From the NCBI GenBank assembly GCA_026260175.1, contig JAKCWW010000016.1:131674-195673 (forward strand): DNA of 64,000 nucleotides, written 5' to 3'. The first letter of the stretch is position 1, and each line of letters begins with the position of its first letter. Shown here piece after piece: positions 42,180 through 53,043 of this stretch. This DNA is from Reticulitermes lucifugus (taxonomy: Eukaryota; Arthropoda; Insecta; Blattodea; Rhinotermitidae). Below the pieces are notes generated by a model, which saw only the letters and a list, made by a program, of their open reading frames with translations, was not told the origin of the DNA and did no database searches. The position numbers and the translations under genes are program-made.

Positions 42180-42497
42180 TCATGAATGTAGAACACGCCG
42201 TGTGTGAAGACCATGTATTTTTTGCAATTCACTGTCATTTGCCATGTCTACGTACGCCCTACCTTTCTTAGCAATACTGAAAACAGTTTTGTAAAATAGA
42301 TCTTTTCTTGCTTCATATTTCTTGTGACACATAAAATGCACCTTACAGGCTTTTGCCTTAGTTTTACAATTTACCTCTTGGCATGCCTTAGTTTTACAAT
42401 TTACCTCTTGGCATACCTTATGGATTTCAATGGTATAGTGTTTAACTATTCGTCTTAGATACGCCAAATGTTTTGACATTTGACGCTCACCACTCAC
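42180..42497 (-). other. Unassigned 105-codon open frame with an in-frame 30-bp duplication
   Basis: The minus-strand frame from 42497 is basic and has five closely spaced cysteines in its middle. It contains a tandem 10-residue repeat encoded by a 30-bp direct DNA duplication (GCCTTAGTTTTACAATTTAC plus CTCTTGGCAT, twice, at about 42355-42414). After that come KACKVHFMCHKKYEARKDLF and a C-terminal stretch with KKGRAYVDMAND. I do not recognise the family. The cysteine spacing is not a standard zinc finger I can name. It could be a transposase C-terminus relic, an exon, or a chance frame. The duplication preserving the frame is the only hint of coding. Confidence 0.15.
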
Positions 42498-43940
42498 ACT
42501 GACTTCAATGCTGTACCATTCTTATGAGGTCTCTGTTAATCCCACGAATCTGTTTATGTCCGAGAGATATGGCGTCCTAGCATACACTGCATTCAGGTCT
42601 TGTGTCCTTAACTAATATCCAAGGATATTCCGAGCTCATGTGCAAGAAATGTTAAGGATTATGACTGAGTTTGTCTTTCGCTGGGAATGCTGTAGCCTCA
42701 CGTTTTGTTACGGAATTACCTGATGAGCATGAAATACAAGTGCATTCTTGCGTAACTGATTTGTTTTTCCCTCCAGTTGCCACTTTCACAACTGTAACTC
42801 TTCAGATTAAACACTTCAAATTTGCGATAAAATTATTACCACGCCACTTCAACAACTGGTTTTGTGCAAAACAAGAGGAATCGAGGGGCCTTCGCAGCCG
42901 ACAAAATGGTAATACGAATTATCTGACATTCCCTTTGCATTACCTACTGTATTCCAACACTCTTTCTTTGTGCCATGCGTGAGCGGTAATTGTGGTGGTG
43001 ACTGTACATGCATAACGAACGGTACACAAAGAAAGTCGATGAAGTCATTTGGTCTTTTGTCGTAATTGCCACCAACACTCTCACACAGTGAACAAAAATT
43101 CTTTATTAATATCGTTCTTAGGATATATGCCAATTTTCCAGTATTCAGATTAATCGTGGGTAAAGTATAATTACGCCAGCAGCGAAGTCTTTGTTACCAT
43201 TAAAGGAATTATTCGAAATAAAAAACTAAAATTTTGCTCAACCCTTTATACAGAGTCCTTTGACTGTTTCATAAAAAAAAGTTTTAAACATAGCATGCGG
43301 CTGTTATGTACGCCACGTCTGTCCGCGTATAACAAACTCGAGAAGCGCTGAAAATATGTTCGTGAAAAGTAGACATTCTGTGTTTTTACTAAATTTTGTT
43401 GACATTTTCAATTTCTTTAATCCGATAACAATATCGACCATTCTACATATAGGCCTACATAAGTTTTTTAAGCGCTTCGGGCGTGAGTCGAAAAATAGTT
43501 ATAGGAGCGTTAAATGTCTCTATAAACATTTTAAAGTACAATGAAACCTTCTTGTTTTTCATGTCCAACTTACTCGTAGTTTTCAGTAACTTTTACAAGT
43601 TTAGAGATAATTAAACTAAAGGAAATTTATCCTGTGCCACCTCATAACTCCTAAACCATAATCCGAGCCACATGGATCAGTCCACATCCGCCACGACAAG
43701 TCCGTAAAGATTTATTTTAATATGGGGATATTATTTTATCTGAGAACTCTCGCTAGTTACTTCGCCGTCGTCTCTCTTAACTTGCAACATTTCGGTAAGC
43801 TCTGAACAACGTATGTGTTAGAGGTCATGTTGCCTGCGAGCCGAAGAAAAACACTTTGAATAACTCCCTTAAATATAATCTCGTCCACAATGCTGCGTGC
43901 AGTGCTGCGACGAAATAAACTCCCTGTACCGCATCTTACT
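42498..43940. other. No gene or repeat recognised
   Basis: Antiparallel open frames of about 100 codons at 42671-42982 and 42849-43133 overlap and show no family resemblance. Nothing else was seen. Confidence 0.35.
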
Positions 43941-44260
43941 GAGGTACGTGGTGACGCAGTTGGTTGAGGCACTGCACTAAAAACCGGAAGGTCGCGGTGT
44001 CGATTTTCGATGGGGTCACTGGGATTTTTAATTGACTTAATCCTTCCGGTCGTACCATGGCACTGGGGTCGAATCAGCGTCTAACAGAAATGAGTACCAG
44101 CGATATTTCCTGGGGTAAAGGGACCGATGCCTAGAGCTGACAACGTTAACCACCTTCATGTGCCGATTTTCTAGAAATTCTGGGAGCCTCAACCTCCTGG
44201 AGCCCTAAGGGTCTATCCAGGCCTAAAATGGGATAACTTTATCTTTTTTTTACCTCAGCT
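43941..44260 (+). mobile_element. SINE D
   Basis: Head GAGGTACGTGGTGACGCAGT, TGGTTGAGGCACTGCACTAA, a GGTCGCGGTGTCGATTTTCG box-B region, then TCACTGGGATTTTTAATTGA, ATGAGTACCAGCGATATTTC, CATGTGCCGATTTTCTAG and GAGCCTCAACCTCCTGGAGC in the same order as 31683-31995. The G-run is only four bases here, so the 10-G tract of the other copy is private to it. Confidence 0.75.
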
Positions 44261-45404
44261 TACTGAATATTTCCTTGCAGTGGTAAGTTGATTGAAAATA
44301 ATGGTGTAATTATTTTACCAGAGGAACTTAAAATGTTTTATTTCACAAGTGCAGTATTGGTTGACTGCACTGAAGTATAGTGTTTACTTCGAGGTTCATA
44401 TAAAAGCAGTAGTTGTGTTGCGCAGTGAAAATTATTTCATTAGAATCAGGACTCTTGTGCCATCTCCTAGTTTAATACGTACAAACATCAAGTCTACGCC
44501 GTTCATCCTGCCTTAAGGACGACTCATCACGCCATAAATATCAAACGTGACAAACAGAAAACTTCCGTTTAAAATTATTTAAAATAATGTTAAAAATTTG
44601 ATTTTACGTGTTTAAAATGTTTACATTTAGAATAACCATATTATCTGTGCCTGCTTTTAAGTAATTAGTTTGATTGTTTCCCTCTAGGCGAAGTTTTAAC
44701 ACCAGTTGCTTAGTGCCTGTTGAAATTCCTGCTAAGAATAAAAGATCCGGATTTGTCTTGAGATTAACTAGGGTAAATCTCTTAATTTGGAGAAAACGTG
44801 GTGCAGTAACAAATTACGAGCACATGTACACGGCACGCATCGAAGTATAAAGCGATATTAACATTTGCAGGATTACATTGGTTTGTGATATTTTGGGGCC
44901 CTTAGTAATTTTCCCACAAATTTTTATAATTAAAAGCTTCATTAACTCACAAAGATATTTTATTGTCGGTCTCAGTTCTTTGATGGGGGACCCCATTTTT
45001 TATACGCTATCGATGTTACAACCTCTGGTGGTGGCTTGAAGAACTTACTTTTCTCACAAAAAGTTTCAGTTTCATACACTAGGTAGCTCTGTTATTTTAG
45101 AGGAATAAAATTAGGTAAGAATCCATTTATTAATCTCTTGAAAGTGTCGGAAGCGAAACTGTAGGCAGAGTTTCGAGCCAAGGAACAGTCTTGTATGATA
45201 TAATTCGGAATTAATTTGAACAGACAACAGAAATTTAATTCATCTTTCTCTTCCTTCCTTATTTATTTTTAAAATACCCGCATTCAGCTGTATATTCCCT
45301 TCCATACTCCAATCTGACGTCTCATTCATGAACACCGAGCTATTTTCCATGTCTCCTAACTCGACACATTATTGTTAAATAAAACCTAGGAGCATATTTT
45401 TATA
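44261..45404. other. No gene or repeat recognised
   Basis: AT-rich with no supported feature. Confidence 0.45.
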
Positions 45405-45720
45405 TAACTGACTGCCTCCATGGAGCATAGTCCTTCTTGAGAAGCTAACAGTTTCTCAGCTAGTCAGCTAGAATTTTATGTAGCCCGAAGGTTTATTACC
45501 GCATTTACAAGAGCCCCCACCTGCTTTTATCTGATCTGCCTTAAGATCAATCCAGTCCATGCCCCCATACCGTTTCTTGAAGATCCGTTTTAATATTATT
45601 CTGCCATCTACGCCTAGAAGTGGTCTCCTTCCCTCAGGCTTCCCCACCAAAATCCTGTACGCACCATTCCACGCGCGTTCCTTGCTACGTGTCCCGCCCC
45701 TCTCATTCTTCTTAATTTTA
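45405..45720 (-). pseudogene. LINE C-terminal region, longest copy of the AQDRDRWRA family
   Basis: The minus strand reads, from about 45720: RRMRGAGHVARSKERAWNGA, YRILVGKPEGRRPLLGVDGR, IILKRIFKKRYGGMDWIDLK, then ADQIKAGGGSCKCGNKPSGY. The order GHVAR, LVGKPEG+RPL, a W.D-like middle and DWI.L is the standard end of a LINE reverse-transcriptase protein. The terminal [14 protein letters not shown] part is frameshifted here, but the 3' UTR with TCTCAAGAAGGACTATGCTC (minus) and CCATGGAG matches 5960-5980. The copy is 5' truncated and dead. Confidence 0.8.
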
Positions 45721-48181
45721 TCACCCGAATAATTATATTTTTATATATCAATGAATTAATTGACATTGTAAAATTTTTAAGATTAGAAATTATCTCAGCA
45801 TGTGCTGTCTGTAAATAACGAAACAGTACATTCAGCTGAGCGACTGTCAGCTTTCATCAAATCTGCGTAAATTCATCTCCAGAGTGACACGGCCGCTGAT
45901 TTTTCCCAACCGTAATTCTCTCTCATTATTCTGCATCCGAGCCACTAGTCCTATGGTACAAAGTAAAAGCATCTCACACTGCATCACACATAACACGTGG
46001 AATATTACAAGTCTGTTATTTCCCCGAAGAGTCTTTAAACGGTTTCCACAGGGACCCGTTTTCCAACAAGAGGATCTCCATTGCGAACATGTGAGGTTTT
46101 GTGCAAAAAAACCTCCTTAGATAGAGCTATTCTGTTATTTGCTTATTTTTCTTTTTTGGAAATTGTGTTATTCTCGGTTGTCAGGCAATTGTTGTGGGGT
46201 TGACAGGGAAATAAGATCGATAGCTTCCTTTCAAGGATTCAGTGAGCTGAAGCCCTCTAGCGAGGGGTTGTGAAACTGTCTGTTATTTCACTGAAGGGAA
46301 TGTTATGCGCATGTGTCCATCAGTAAGGAGGGTTTGCATGCTGTGATGCGCGTTCCGATATAATCGGCATATCGCCAGAGACTTTTTTTAGAGAAGACAC
46401 CGCGTCGTGGTTTGCGAACTAAATAATAAATATGATAAGTGTATTATTTCGTAAGAGACTTCTTTACGTAGTCTACAATCCTGAATTTTGAGAACAAAAC
46501 ATACAGATAAGTCAGTTCACGTTATAAATATCACTGTGAAGCAAATGCCAAATGTATCACACAGCTGTGACGCCTTTTATTTGCTTTATATCAGCGATAT
46601 TTACTACGCGTTCCGCGGCCTGTTTGCAGTTCGCCTATTACTTTTTAGTGTCCTCTTTATGAAGATTGCAATGTCGATCATATATTGTCAATTTATTATA
46701 GAATTCTTATCTACGAGCTATCAGTGTCCTCTGGTAATTTGTTAGGGGAGAACAGAGGAGCAGTCGGGTGGCGTGTTTACTATGTAGAAAAGGCTATTGC
46801 AGTCAGTAAAACCATCATTGTCTTGTAATAAAATTTTAGATCAGTGTAACTCTAAGATGTAGCTCAGTAAGGTAAAGTGTATCAAACACAAAGGCAGGGT
46901 CAACATTACATATAGGCACCTGATCAAGCTTCTTTGATTTTCTGTTCCAAAGCAACCGGCCAGACAACAATGTGATGAGATCAGTAAGTGTACGACTGTC
47001 GGTACACAATTAAATTAATGTTGTGTGCGGTAGATAAAATTCTGTTACTTACATTTGTTAATTTGAAATTAAAAGTAGGGAGTTTCATCACCTGAGCGAC
47101 CATCAGCTTAACAAGGACTGTGCAGTTAAGTATAATGTTCTTTTGAGTAAAATTGAAGTCATAACACGTTATAAGATTTATAATGGGGTCTTTATAAACC
47201 GTTTGTATAAAATTACGTTTTTGGAGTCCCATGGCCCTTTATTTATTCAAGAATCTTAAATGACGAATTCCACTGAGACATAAATGCATATTAAGCTTTG
47301 TGTTACATGAGCTAGTATAAACAATAGTCTATATATTTTTTATTTTTTTCCAAAGTGGCATGGTTCTCAGATAAGTGTGCTTGTATCAATTTGGTTACGT
47401 GTTAAAGGGTTACAGGCGCACTTGCTCTGTTAGTGACTGTCTACGTACTGGATCTTACACGCTGTGGGGGGAGCCTCTTGAGACCTCCGAGCACGAGGGT
47501 ACAATGCGCAGTTGCTTGGGAGTTGAGCCTCACTGTTTGAAAGAAACTGACAAAGCATCCTTACAGAAAACACTTATGGTAGTAATTTTGAATAGAAGTT
47601 TTGTATATGCTCAACGGAACAGCAGCAATGTGTCTGTTTTTGCAAAGCCATGGATTAGGCAGTGTAGACGGTTACATGGATTTATGCGGAGACCTAAATT
47701 TATTACTTTGCACGCTTCGTTATTCAAATCTACAACTGAACTTCATTATTCTAAAACAGGGAGCCCATAGTATGATAATATTTCTGGTAGTCAATTTTTC
47801 ATTTTTCAGAATATATCCAGATTGTTCATTCGGTCATTATACCAGAGTGTATGAACGTCAAATTGGGAATAAATCGAAGGGAGCGATTGTTGCACGTTTT
47901 AAGGAAGTTTTCAAGAATTTTCCTCTAGGGAATATGTAAAGGCATGAAAATCATCCTGTGTCGCCAACTTCTAAAGGAGTTCATATTCTCTGACTTTCAA
48001 AAAAAGTATATTCGATATTATTATTATTACCATACTCAGTGTTATTATTTACAGGCCCAATAATTCTATTACGTTGCTGTTTATTAAACCAAAGTTCTTT
48101 ATGAGAAAACCACGTGATTTAGAAGTTTAAGAAAACACGTTGCAGTCGTAGTTTTTTCTCTCAGTTTAAATACTACTCTGT
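45721..48181. other. No gene I can support; longest gap-free open frame in the window lies here
   Basis: A 131-codon plus-strand frame at 47375-47770 is overlapped by a 112-codon frame at 47601-47939. Neither shows a domain, signal peptide or repeat, and their overlap argues that both are chance. The rest is AT-rich. Confidence 0.35.
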
Positions 48182-48232
48182 GTGTGTGTACATATATATA
48201 TATTTATATATATATATATATAAATAAACATT
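48182..48232 (+). repeat. TG/TA microsatellite
   Basis: TGTGTGTGTACA followed by (TA)n with a single TTTA interruption. Confidence 0.9.
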
Positions 48233-48244
48233 AGATTACTAACT

Positions 48245-48420
48245 GGACTCTACTCGACAGTTTTCTGCCATCTTTGGATGTTATTCCAGTAGCAATTTTA
48301 AGATTTCAATTATATGTTACGGTGTATTGCAATTTTAAAACAAGCGCGTTGCATTTCGCCATTTGTGTCAATTACGCCTGATAATAGCAGAAAACTGCCG
48401 AAACACGTACAGGAGTTTAG
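48245..48420. ncRNA. Head-to-head pair of hammerhead-like motifs
   Basis: Minus strand (48245-48290): CCAAAGATGGCAGAAAACTG, then TCGAGTAGAGTCC, with stem II GCAG/CUGU and a broken GAAAC box. Plus strand (48370-48420): CCTGATAATAGCAGAAAACT, then GCCGAAACACGTACAGG, with stem II GCAG/CUGC (AAAA loop), an intact GAAAC, AC/GU stem III and A at the cleavage position, but one invariant G of the 5' core is A. The two arms share GCAGAAAACTG in inverted orientation around a ~80-base spacer. Confidence 0.55.
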
Positions 48421-49840
48421 GCTTTATTCTAAGGAATGTATATAAAGTGAGTTACAATAAAATTGACAAAAAATGAACATTGTTTTTTGCTATAAAATAA
48501 GACGTAATGCAAAAGTATTCAGTTCATTACAGAAGATGGTGCAAAACTTTGTATCGGGTGGGTAAACGGCCTAGTCTCTAGGTAATTTTCCTCTTCAAAT
48601 GACACGTGCCAACACATGAATAACAAAGCTTACCTTGTTGTTCCTCTTGACCTAACTTTCTTATCAGTGTGACTCTTTAGTGTGTAGGTAAAAACCGATT
48701 GACCAGACTGAAGGAGTGTAATGTCTGTTGTTGTCCATTTAAAATATATAGAATTAGTGTTTCATTGTAATTACCTTACGAATTATTTATGTCGAAAAGT
48801 AAAGCAAAAGTGGCAGCGAATCTGACACACAGAAGAGTCATAGCAAGAAAATTATACTAAGCAACTAGCACAGGATCCTTCGAAATTTTTAATTCAAGTT
48901 TTTTTAAAAAAATTATTACTCAGACAAAAGTACCTAACCCCGCTTTGTTCTTAAACATTTAAAGAAAATCATAATGGCCTTTGTCCCTTTCGCCAGCTAA
49001 ACGAGATATAGTCTACATTCTTAAATCACATTTGACTAACTACGAGTATAAGTGGTCATTTGGTCATCAAATATGAAATAAACACAAACAAATATTCTTT
49101 ATATGTCACTGTGAGAGCTATTATTTCTACAATACCACAGCACACTCCAAATTTTAATTTCCCTCTCTACATCTCGTAATCTGCGTTTGTATTAATAAGC
49201 AGACACACAATATTCTGAACAATCTGAATTTCAATAAATTGGCTGAAGCACCGAAATAGAAAATTCAAATTTCTAGTGAGATCTTCCACAGATAATTCTC
49301 TACAAACCAAGATTCAGTCACTACACACGCGATCAGTACTGCTTAGTAAACGCTTCGGTAATTCATTTCTTTCAACAGGAATACGTCGTGAAATATTTTA
49401 TCAAAGTTTCCTGGAGTTTCGTCTATTTTATGCTACTTTGTAGATTCTGTTACCTTCTTCAGTTGGAAGTTCAACACATAGACCTATGTTGAGGTACGAC
49501 ATAGGACACGAGAAACTTGTAATGAATGTAGGCTTAGTGGCCTTCATTGGATTTATAGCAAGTACCGCTGCTCTCAAGCATTCAGGTTCATATCTCAGCT
49601 GGATTACTTGATTTTCTGGCGGATTTGTAGCAGATTTTCTCTATTTGAGCTGGGAAAATGCAGTTTAACGTAATGGGAGAATTTCGTCAGTTACATTTTC
49701 CTTTACTCAAATTTAGCCTGTCGCAAGCATTTCTGACTTTGTGCTACAAGCCTTATGGCCTGTCACGCCGCGTCGTTTGATAAATTATTACCGACTTTTG
49801 GAAGAATCGTTTCCTTTCATAATCAGGATCAAGCATTCCA
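48421..49840. other. No gene or repeat recognised
   Basis: AT-rich with no supported feature. Confidence 0.45.
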
Positions 49841-50000
49841 CTATTCTTAGTCTGTTTACCCTGAAGATGGAGGTACTATGATCCCTCGAACTGTCAGTAA
49901 CCAATCTACAGCGTAACGTCCCAGAAGACTTGGTTGGATCCTCATCAGTACCGCTGTGAAAAACTAAAATCTCGCATCTCTGGCTCTCTTGAAGCATTAT
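49841..50000 (+). ncRNA. Hammerhead-like motif with subfamily F tail
   Basis: CTGAAGATGGAGGTACTATG, then ATCCCTCGAACTGTCAGTAA and the tail CAGCGTAACGTCCCAGAAGA, CTTGG. The 5' core CUGAAGA is intact, stem II GGAGG/CCCUC pairs, and the GAAAC box is mutated to GAACU. The far end carries the AAATCTCGCATCTCTGG block related to AAATCTGGCAT-type flanks of other copies. Confidence 0.5.
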
Positions 50001-51030
50001 TCATAATGAGCTTCGCGTAACAGTCCTTACTTTATGATGTCACAGACTCTTATGGTACCTTCAAGAGCCTATGCGTAGGCGCATGCTCGCATGCGCATTT
50101 AAAAAATTAGAATTACAGACTTTAAGTAATTTTCATGAAATTTAGTGAACATTATCAGTTACCGTACCAAATTGGAAAAGGTCGCACACTGGAAGTTTGT
50201 GATGAATGAATACGTCACTTTTGTTACGATCCCCTAGTGTACGTATGTAGCCCTAATAAAAAACAAGAAGTGGAGCTGTCGCCAAATTTTATATTTAGCC
50301 GACATATCGTTTGGGGGTTGAATATAGTGAATAGTATTGGTAGGGACGGCGATATTAGCTGTGACTTCCGAGAAAAATATTTTCACATTTTGCGTTCCAT
50401 TCTTTCTACTGAGAATCACATACAATGTGGCTAAACGTATATTTGAGGCTACGTTTGACATACTTGATTTGGTAGAATAGTGTACATAGGGAAGAAGCAA
50501 TTTCTATAACTGTTCCTACATTCCCTTTACGATCTGATCGTTTTGGCCAGTAATAAGCGCAGGCAGCTTACCTTTGTAAGCGGCGCGGTTTGTAAGTCTA
50601 TTGTCGTAACAGTTGTAACCTATTTATTGCTTATTTAACGACACTGTAAATAGCACGGGCTATACAACGTCGAAAGGTAGGATGATTAATGAATGATGAC
50701 TTGTAAAGGATGTTGAAGGGAAGTGATCGTGGCTTATTTGAAGCTACTGTCATGGCTGTCACAGTACACACGACTTGTCATTCTGTTCAGTGTCTGCAGA
50801 ATACGTGACCCAGCACAACATATGTCATGACCGTCTGGACTGAACAGCTGCTGAAATGCGCCTTATATGTGCAACTTATTACCAGTACCATATGTGAATG
50901 AATTACAAGTTACCCAAATTCCTCTTGAAGGTAAAGTATGAACTAAAAGACTTGTCTCAAGTAGCTTTCAATTTCTTGTTTAAATAATATGAAATATTGC
51001 ATTATTTCCATTTGTGTACATTTTAACAGA
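50001..51030. other. No gene; one small GC-rich hairpin
   Basis: GCGCATGC (50079-50086), TC, GCATGCGC (50089-50096) forms a short self-complementary hairpin. Otherwise nothing was recognised. Confidence 0.45.
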
Positions 51031-51360
51031 GGGGTCGCCTGGATGGCCTACTCCGCATAGCAACTCGCTGCAGGCTGGTCGGTTCGGCGTTTGAACTCCG
51101 GTGCGGGCAAGAGAGTTTCTGTTCTCCGTACCCGTCCAGACCGGCCCTGGATCCCACCCACCTTTTCTAAAGTGGATATCGGAGCATTTCCCGGGGGTAA
51201 AAGTGCCGAAGCTCGGCTTTGACCACCCACCCTATCTAACACCGAGGTTAAGAATGAGTAGAGCTATACCTCTACTCCCCCTTTGTGCCCTCTGTTCCTC
51301 CTATGCCATGTTATGGTGTGACCTTTATCTTTACCTTTCCTTTACCTTTACTTTTTAACG
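51031..51360 (+). mobile_element. SINE C
   Basis: GGGGTCGCCTGGATGGCCTA (head), TTCGGCGTTTGAACTCCGG (B-box region), CCCGTCCAGACCGGCCCTGG, TTTCCCGGGGGTAAAAGTGC, CCACCCACCCTATCTAACAC, CGAGGTTAAGAATGAGTAG and CTACTCCCCCTTTGTGCCCT. A TTTTTAAC-like motif on both sides (near 51021 and 51352) might be a short target-site duplication but is too AT-rich to trust. The tail is (CTTTAC)n-like. Confidence 0.75.
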
Positions 51361-52250
51361 CAAGAAAACGTTTCACACAATATGTGTCTCTTGTTTGTTG
51401 CTACATTGGTTAGTCATTTGTCCGTGTGTACATTGATCTAAACGATTTTGCACAATCGTTATATTGTTGTTATGTTTCTGTAACAAGAAAGTTTAACAAA
51501 ATCGGAAGATCGTAACTCTTTCTCCGTCCTTACGTTTCATTTCCGAAATCACGCAATCAGTGCCGGAAGTTTACATTAAAAGTCACTGAACAAATTTAAT
51601 GTTAATCTCTAATAAGCTGCACCTTACTTAAAGTAGAATCTTAATTTATCCATAATAGGTCTAGAACTTAGATCCCATTTAAATATATAAATATTACTTG
51701 AAATATCTTTTTATATATGCATAGCACAGACATGACAAAACTCAAATCTGTGTGTCAGCATAATCGTGTATGTTCTCTTCATTAACACTGTAACAACATA
51801 ATTATGTACCTCCAATAAAATTTCTCGGTCCAGCAGCCGTTTCATTTGGTTAAATGGCGACTAAAGCAACGTTTGGAGAACCATCTCTGTCTCTAAACGC
51901 TGGTTTAGTCGCCACTTAACAAACTGACGCAGCTGCTAGCCCGAGAAAATGACACATGTGTCTGCTGCAATAAATTAACGTTAAGTTACATGAGGTTTGC
52001 GAAATAGCAATATCCGAAATTTTAAATACGAGATACTCTTATTCCTGTGCGAGACTACACAACAGGATCATCATCATCATCATCGTCACTATTATCGTCG
52101 TTATCATCACCATCATTCTTAACTTTGACTTTTAATTAAATTAACTATAATAGCGTTCTTTCTTATATCTTCCTTTTGATCTTGTTGTCTGTTGTCTGTT
52201 GTCTCTTTGTATTTGGCCATGAGTCTGTTGACATCGCACTTGAGTGGTAA
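51361..52250. other. No gene; ATC microsatellite
   Basis: ATC repeats at about 52068-52090, and a TGTTGTC triplicate near 52182-52205. Nothing else was recognised. Confidence 0.45.
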
Positions 52251-52420
52251 AAATTTAAATGCCAGATTTGAGGTTCCCACAGCGGTAAATCTGTGCTGTA
52301 AGTATTTTATTTGACTGCTTAACCCTCAAGATGACGTCACTACAGTTTTTCTAAACACAGGGGACTACTTACCCAACGACACAGCGTCACACCCCTTAAG
52401 ACTTTGAATATTCAAGAATT
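52251..52420 (+). repeat. Relic of hammerhead-associated repeat (subfamily F)
   Basis: ATTTGAGGTTCCCACAGCGG (compare ATTTGAGGTTCTGACAGCGG at 27644), then CCCTCAAGATGACGTCACTA, TTCTAAACACAGGGGACTAC, and ACGACACAGCGTCACACCCC, TTAAGACTTTGAAT. The former CTGAAGATGG and GAAAC boxes are recognisable but mutated. It retains the longest left flank of the subfamily. Confidence 0.5.
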
Positions 52421-52893
52421 AAATTATTATTATCGTTACTAAACTTTGATACGTATGTAAACAATAAGATCCACATATGGTTATAAATATTAAGGTTACT
52501 AATATTATTGAGACTTAGTCGTACAAAATGAGCCTTCATATAGTTCACATTACCGTGTGGGTTGTTGGCAATGGGTTAGGAATGAACTTTCCGGTGTTTT
52601 ATGCTTTTTAATTACGAAGTTAATATTGCTACAGAATTTCCTCTTGAACTTTGAAATTTTTGCAAATGATCCACTGCTGATGATAACTTCGATAGTTACA
52701 ACTGAAATATAAAACCAGTGGTGACTAATTTTTTTTTGCTGGTGGATTTCAGTAAGTAGGTGTGTCAGTCTGACAAAATGTGTAGTAACGTGTTGTGATT
52801 GACTGCAGTATCGACTGAACTGGTAACCACCATTAAGTAGCTTTCTTACCAGCAGATCTCTCATGGTGTATAGCTTATAGTTATGAATACTCT
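52421..52893. other. No feature seen
   Basis: No supported gene or repeat. Confidence 0.45.
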
Positions 52894-53043
52894 TCAATAG
52901 ATGGCGCCGAAGTTGCGTCTTGTGGGTAGTTCTTTTCCTAGTTGGCAGCTGTATCTCCCCTCTTCTGTCTTCACCAACACGCTCCGCCCATAAATCAGTT
53001 CGACTCTCCCTCCATTCTGTTTCTCTCTCCTTCTAGCCGCCAT
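52894..53043 (-). other. Candidate short frame with strong start context; possible first exon
   Basis: The minus strand has GTCAACATGGCGGC, a strong animal start context, opening a 49-codon frame (MAARRREKQNGGRVELIYGR...) that ends at a stop at 52894. The stretch is richer in GC and CpG than its surroundings. I recognise no domain. At 52899-52907 the plus strand has AGATGGCGC, which fits the core of the insect CTCF-type site (AGRKGGCGC). The frame may be the 5' exon of a gene running leftwards, a CpG-bearing repeat, or chance. Without transcripts I keep confidence low. Confidence 0.15.

Noticed and set aside
47375-47939. Two overlapping frames of 131 and 112 codons, the longest gap-free ones outside the satellite
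   Set aside because: No domain, signal or family resemblance, and they overlap in different frames. Length is within what chance allows in 64 kb.
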